Shown one piece after another: positions 59,976 through 64,000 of a stretch of DNA of 64,000 nt; within the stretch, counting starts at the first letter, position 1, and every line of letters starts with the position of its first letter. Source of the stretch: Dysgonomonas gadei ATCC BAA-286. Its GTDB lineage: Bacteria; Bacteroidota; Bacteroidia; Bacteroidales; Dysgonomonadaceae. The translations under genes and the position numbers were made by a program. The DNA lies in the NCBI RefSeq assembly GCF_000213555.1, contig NZ_GL891980.1:310001-374000 (forward strand), read 5' to 3'. The notes under the pieces are model-generated. The model saw only the letters and a program-made list of their open reading frames with translations, made no database searches and was not told where the DNA came from.

Positions 59976-62351
59976 TCAATCTTTTGCCAACTCCTCATTC
60001 AGCTTATTCCTGATGACGGCAGCACCTGCAAAGCCAACCGAAAAATACACCTGCTCTCCTTTTTTATTCAATATAAGATATGAAGGAATCCCCTTTACTC
60101 CAAATTTCTTCTTCAGATATTCAAACTGAGGCGTTTTTATGCGATAGTGTTCGCCTCCTATATTGGGAATCATATTTCCCCATGCTGTTTCCGGAGAACT
60201 TTCGTCTGTCAGGTACACAAATACAACATCTTTGTCGGCAAAAGATTTCTTTGTCGGTTCAAATTCCTTCATTGCCGCACGACATGGGCCGCACCATGTA
60301 GCCCAAAAGTCTATCATGACCACTTTTCCCGCAAAAGGTTTTATTATTTCATGAAGAATTTTGTCGTCTTCTGTCTCCGGTAATTCATACACATTGAATC
60401 CTTTCTTATTCTTATTTGCTTCTATTTGTACCAAAAGCGCATCATTCTTTTTTATGATATATGACAAATAAAAAGGATTATCCAATTCCGCTATCTCCTG
60501 CAATTCCAATTTACTCAAAGGGTTTAGTTCTTCCATCTGATGGGAATAAGTCTGCGTAGTCATCAGGTCGAAAGCTATACCTTCATCTACTCCTAATATT
60601 TCAGCTAAATAATTCTTTTGCTTCTCTAAGCGCACCTTTACATTAAGCGTCATCATCCGATCCTGATACTTTTCGTAGAATGAATCAATTTTTGCCGACA
60701 ATACCGAATCACGTTCTAGAGGGGGTATAATCAGCCATTCTTTTATTCCATTATCAGAGAGAAGTCCCTCTCCATCGAGAGTAGATCTCAAATATGTAGC
60801 CGACTCCACTATCGAAGATATATCACTTTGTTTATCCGAACACAATTCTAATAAAGCATTTGCATCTTTCAGGTTTTTAACTCCGAGTTTTCCTGAATCA
60901 ATTAGTTTTTGGACATTATATTTATTAAGTTCTTTTGTCTGCGAAACTCTTTCGGTACTCCAGTTTTCATATACCTCTTCCTTTAGTTGGCTGATAGCTT
61001 CTTTATCATCGTCCGACAGACCTTCAAACTTTTCATACTTACCAAGAAGCTCAAATGTCGGTCTTATTATATAGAAACTTTTGCGATCCAGATACTTACA
61101 AGAATTAATCATATTCCCGAAATCGGAGAAGTAAAGCGATATGGGATCATTAATCGGAGAATCCTTGAGAAACGAATAATACTCCACGCCAAATACAGGT
61201 TCCGTATATCCTGTAAGTTCATCTTCATAGTTCAGATTATGCTTCTGACGATAGGCACTCTTTAGAGAATAATCCCCAAACAGAAAGAACATCATCCCCG
61301 AATATTTTGCTTTTAATATAGCATATTGTTTCGCTTTTTTTGTCAGGTCGGCTGCTTCCAATTTCGATATAGCCTCGTACATACTTTTGGTTATGTACTC
61401 TTTATATTCCGTTGCCGACATCCCGTATATTGCATCCATATTATTACCATGACTCATCAATTCACCCAAGACTTGTTCCACCTGTGGCTTATTCATCTCG
61501 TTATTTATTTCGGCATTCGCCCCTGTAAAAAAAATATATTGAGCAGGCTCGCACTTATCTACTCTGTTGCGTGATTCCTGACAGGCTTTTTGCTGAAGGT
61601 CGATGTAAAGCGAGGTTTCTTCTCCGGGAGACAACAATATAGTTTTAGAAAATAAACCGGGCATCCAGAAATACGCCTCCATTGTTGTTGCCAATGGTAC
61701 CTTTACTTCATAATTACCGTCCTCCGAAAAACGGCATTCCAACTTATCGGAAATTCCTGTTACAGGATTATGGATATAAATATCAGTCTTTATATTCATA
61801 CCGGGACGGTAGCCCAATGCGTACATTTTAAATACAGCAACACCATCTTTTAGTTCCGGAACTTGCAATGGCTTATTATCCTCCTTTATCAAGGCTGCAT
61901 CCTTTACCCATTGCGGAACCTCTATACGGTTAGCCAGCACAGGAGATTTTAGTTCTATACCCCACGTCTTGAAACAATTATCACAGTCTCCTTCTATAAA
62001 ATCCAGCCGGCTTGTATTTTTATCTATTGGCGCAAAGGTCAGGGTAAAAGCTTTCTGTCCGGTCTCATTCATAAATTCTTCCTTATCCAGAGTGATTCCA
62101 TCCGCACTCTTCACTATATACCTCTGTCCGTTGGCTTTTATGTACGTATCTGAGGCTATCTTTATCCAGTTGTTTGGCATATGATATCCGGTGATATAGA
62201 ATACGGTTGCATCATTTCTAAGCACTATTTTCTCTATCTCCAGAGATCCGTGATTCCTAACACTGAAAGGTGGGCGCTCAACGACTATATCCTGTGCAGG
62301 GAGAATAATCGTACAAAATAACAATAAGATACTAGTTAAGATTTTTTTCAT
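59976..62351 (-). CDS. Large exported TlpA-type thioredoxin-domain protein
   Basis: A 791-residue exported protein. The start at 62351 (MKKILTSILLLFC) gives a clean signal peptide; an ATG 18 bases upstream is in frame. About 640 residues of a non-catalytic N-terminal region (beta-rich up to about 250, then helical) precede a C-terminal TlpA/ResA-type thioredoxin domain with FWATWCGPCRAAMKEF (CxxC about 687-690) and the cis-Pro in KGIPSYLI. It acts in periplasmic thiol redox chemistry. The long N-terminal region has a Cys pair (CDNC) that may be a substrate. Closed by a terminator. Confidence 0.88.
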   Translation of the reverse strand: MKKILTSILLLFCTIILPAQDIVVERPPFSVRNHGSLEIEKIVLRNDATVFYITGYHMPNNWIKIASDTYIKANGQRYIVKSADGITLDKEEFMNETGQKAFTLTFAPIDKNTSRLDFIEGDCDNCFKTWGIELKSPVLANRIEVPQWVKDAALIKEDNKPLQVPELKDGVAVFKMYALGYRPGMNIKTDIYIHNPVTGISDKLECRFSEDGNYEVKVPLATTMEAYFWMPGLFSKTILLSPGEETSLYIDLQQKACQESRNRVDKCEPAQYIFFTGANAEINNEMNKPQVEQVLGELMSHGNNMDAIYGMSATEYKEYITKSMYEAISKLEAADLTKKAKQYAILKAKYSGMMFFLFGDYSLKSAYRQKHNLNYEDELTGYTEPVFGVEYYSFLKDSPINDPISLYFSDFGNMINSCKYLDRKSFYIIRPTFELLGKYEKFEGLSDDDKEAISQLKEEVYENWSTERVSQTKELNKYNVQKLIDSGKLGVKNLKDANALLELCSDKQSDISSIVESATYLRSTLDGEGLLSDNGIKEWLIIPPLERDSVLSAKIDSFYEKYQDRMMTLNVKVRLEKQKNYLAEILGVDEGIAFDLMTTQTYSHQMEELNPLSKLELQEIAELDNPFYLSYIIKKNDALLVQIEANKNKKGFNVYELPETEDDKILHEIIKPFAGKVVMIDFWATWCGPCRAAMKEFEPTKKSFADKDVVFVYLTDESSPETAWGNMIPNIGGEHYRIKTPQFEYLKKKFGVKGIPSYLILNKKGEQVYFSVGFAGAAVIRNKLNEELAKD

Positions 62352-62493
62352 AGTGTGCATTGCGTTCATAATAAATATAAGATTCTATACAATAAGCTAT
62401 TAGACTGTCAATCAAGTTAATTTAAAGATAGTATTTCTAATAGAACAATACCAATCTGACTAACACATTTTCTAATATTTAACATTTCTGTAT

Positions 62494-62530
62494 CAAAACA
62501 AAAAGAGGATTCTGATTACAGAATCCTCCC
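62494..62530 (-). terminator. Terminator of rny
   Basis: Minus strand: a perfect 10-bp stem (GAGGATTCTG / CAGAATCCTC, 62505-62514 with 62519-62528) with a 4-base loop, followed by a T-rich run. Confidence 0.85.
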
Positions 62531-62551
62531 CTCTATTTTATCTTGTTTTTC

Positions 62552-64000
62552 TTACTTAGCGTAACTTACGGCACGGGTTTCACGTATTACAGTAATCTTA
62601 ACCTGTCCAGGATAAGTCATCTCGTCCTGTATCTTCTTTGCAATATCAGCCGATAGTTTTTCTGTCTCCACATCATCTATCTTATCCGCACCTACTATTA
62701 CACGCAGTTCGCGTCCTGCCTGAATAGCATATGTCTTCAACACACCCGGATATGAAAGAGCCAGTTGCTCAAGGTCATTCAACCGTTTGATATATGCTTC
62801 TACAATTTCACGGCGTGCACCCGGACGTGCTCCTGATATAGCATCACAAACCTGTACAATTGGAGCCAGAAGACTTGTCATCTCCACCTCATCGTGGTGA
62901 GCCCCGATAGCATTGCAAATATCCGGTTTTTCCTTATATTTCTCTGCAAGCTTCATCCCAAGTAATGCGTGAGGCAATTCCGGCTCATCATCAGGCACCT
63001 TACCTATATCATGTAACAATCCTGCTCTTTTTGCTTTCTTTACATTCAGCCCAAGCTCTGACGCCATAATAGCACACAGATTAGCTGTTTCGCGGGCGTG
63101 TTGCAACAAGTTTTGTCCGTATGATGAACGGTATTTCATCTTACCTACAAGACGTATCAACTCAGGATGTAAACCGTGGATACCCAAATCGATAGTCGTA
63201 CGCTTACCGGTTTCGATAATTTCTTCTTCGATCTGCTTCTTCACTTTAGCTACCACTTCTTCGATACGGGCAGGGTGTATACGGCCATCTGCCACCAACT
63301 GATGCAATGCCAGGCGGGCTACTTCGCGTCTTACAGGGTCAAAACCTGAAAGCACTATCGCTTCCGGAGTATCGTCCACTACGATTTCAATGCCTGTGGC
63401 AGCTTCCAGCGCTCGTATATTACGTCCTTCACGGCCGATAATACGTCCTTTTATTTCGTCAGACTCTATATGGAAAACTGTGATCGCGTTTTCTATAGCT
63501 ATCTCTGTGGCCACACGCTGTATAGACTGTATTACGATCTTCTTCGCTTCCTTATTAGCTGTCATCTTAGCCTCTTCCATTATCTCATTGATGTAAGACT
63601 GGGCATGCGATTGCGCCTCGTCTTTCAACGCCTCTACAAGTTTTTCTTTTACTTCTTCGGCCGACAATCCCGAAAGAGCCTCCAGTCTCTCTACCTCTTG
63701 CTTGTGAAGCCTGTCGAGATCCTGTTTCTTCTTTTCTACTATCTCCAGCTGACTTTCCAGATTGGCTTTAACCGTGTCAGCTTCGCTTTTCTTACGTTGG
63801 AGTTCCTCCTGTTTTTGATTCAGGCTCAACTCGCGTTGCTTGATCTTGCTCTCTGCTGCCTGTATTTTAGAGTTCCGTACATTAGCCTGTTTCTCAAACT
63901 CAGATTTCATCTGCAATGCCTGCTCTTTTACTTCCAGCAATTTATTTTTCTTGATTACTTCAGCTTCCAGTTCCGCCTCTTTCACCTGACGTTTGAACTT
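62552..64000 (-). CDS. rny: Ribonuclease Y, 5'-truncated by window edge
   Basis: The last 482 residues of RNase Y, the endoribonuclease that begins mRNA decay in many bacteria lacking RNase E. The frame is open to base 64000, so the N-terminal membrane anchor lies outside. Seen: a long coiled coil (first 130 residues, Glu/Lys-rich), the KH domain with IKGRIIGREGRNIRALE, and the HD domain with LLHDIGKVPDDE and GAHHDEVEM metal ligands. The C-terminal domain ends VIRETRAVSYAK. Terminated by a hairpin. Confidence 0.96.
   Translation of the reverse strand, partial: KFKRQVKEAELEAEVIKKNKLLEVKEQALQMKSEFEKQANVRNSKIQAAESKIKQRELSLNQKQEELQRKKSEADTVKANLESQLEIVEKKKQDLDRLHKQEVERLEALSGLSAEEVKEKLVEALKDEAQSHAQSYINEIMEEAKMTANKEAKKIVIQSIQRVATEIAIENAITVFHIESDEIKGRIIGREGRNIRALEAATGIEIVVDDTPEAIVLSGFDPVRREVARLALHQLVADGRIHPARIEEVVAKVKKQIEEEIIETGKRTTIDLGIHGLHPELIRLVGKMKYRSSYGQNLLQHARETANLCAIMASELGLNVKKAKRAGLLHDIGKVPDDEPELPHALLGMKLAEKYKEKPDICNAIGAHHDEVEMTSLLAPIVQVCDAISGARPGARREIVEAYIKRLNDLEQLALSYPGVLKTYAIQAGRELRVIVGADKIDDVETEKLSADIAKKIQDEMTYPGQVKITVIRETRAVSYAK

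Overview
The window looks like a chromosome segment from a Bacteroidales bacterium, probably of the Dysgonomonadaceae/Dysgonomonas type. The evidence is SusC/SusD-type outer-membrane nutrient proteins, a LacI-regulated GH13 alpha-glucan locus, a 14-subunit complex I operon with separate nuoC and nuoD and a short NuoG, methylmalonyl-CoA (succinate-to-propionate) genes, DUF3857, DUF2851 and TlpA-type proteins, and TAnnTTTG -7 promoter elements. The genus is inferred from gene content only.

Layout. 1-4841: alpha-glucan locus (3' half of a GH13 enzyme, LacI regulator, MFS sugar transporter, GH13 lipoprotein). 4915-6562: an MdaB-like quinone reductase facing a divergent LysR regulator. 6628-9345 (minus): methylmalonyl-CoA cluster (epimerase, carboxyltransferase subunit, a 58-residue protein, biotin carrier) closed by a strong terminator. 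9346-10045: intergenic DNA holding a decayed IS4-type transposase fragment. 10046-12088: copper-type P1B ATPase. 12217-17063 (minus): SusC/SusD pair. 17663-31103: nuoABCDEFGHIJKLMN, interrupted by short dispersed repeats and ending in a terminator. 31161-31743 (minus): a small membrane protein plus XRE regulator pair whose promoter carries two identical palindromes lying exactly on the -33 and -7 elements. 32349-34571: PhoA-type alkaline phosphatase and a convergent secreted protein.

34737-38437 is the most unusual block: an operon of an exported Glu/Lys/Pro-rich protein, an ApbE-like protein without a signal peptide, RnfC and RnfD. RnfA, B, E and G are absent, and RnfD has no recognisable flavinylation motif. 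38604-40610: surE and lpxB. 40645-46466 (minus): DUF1080, DUF6051-like, DUF2851, a membrane-anchored MutS-like ATPase and recO. 46582-48747: HAD phosphatase, ribF and an RRM RNA-binding protein with a long leader. 48748-50314 is gene-free and repeat-rich, with a nested 418-bp inverted-repeat element and a composite repeat that recurs inverted near 59.7 kb. 50315-54214: two DUF3857 proteins, one with and one without a transglutaminase active site. 54289-64000 (minus): dnaA, an MCE/MlaD protein, an N-acetylmuramoyl-alanine amidase, a D-lactate dehydrogenase, a large TlpA-type protein, and rny running off the window end.

Metabolic picture: extracellular glycan capture and alpha-glucan breakdown feed fermentation to propionate (methylmalonyl-CoA genes) and lactate (ldhA). 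Respiratory energy conservation runs through complex I and possibly the unusual RnfCD module.
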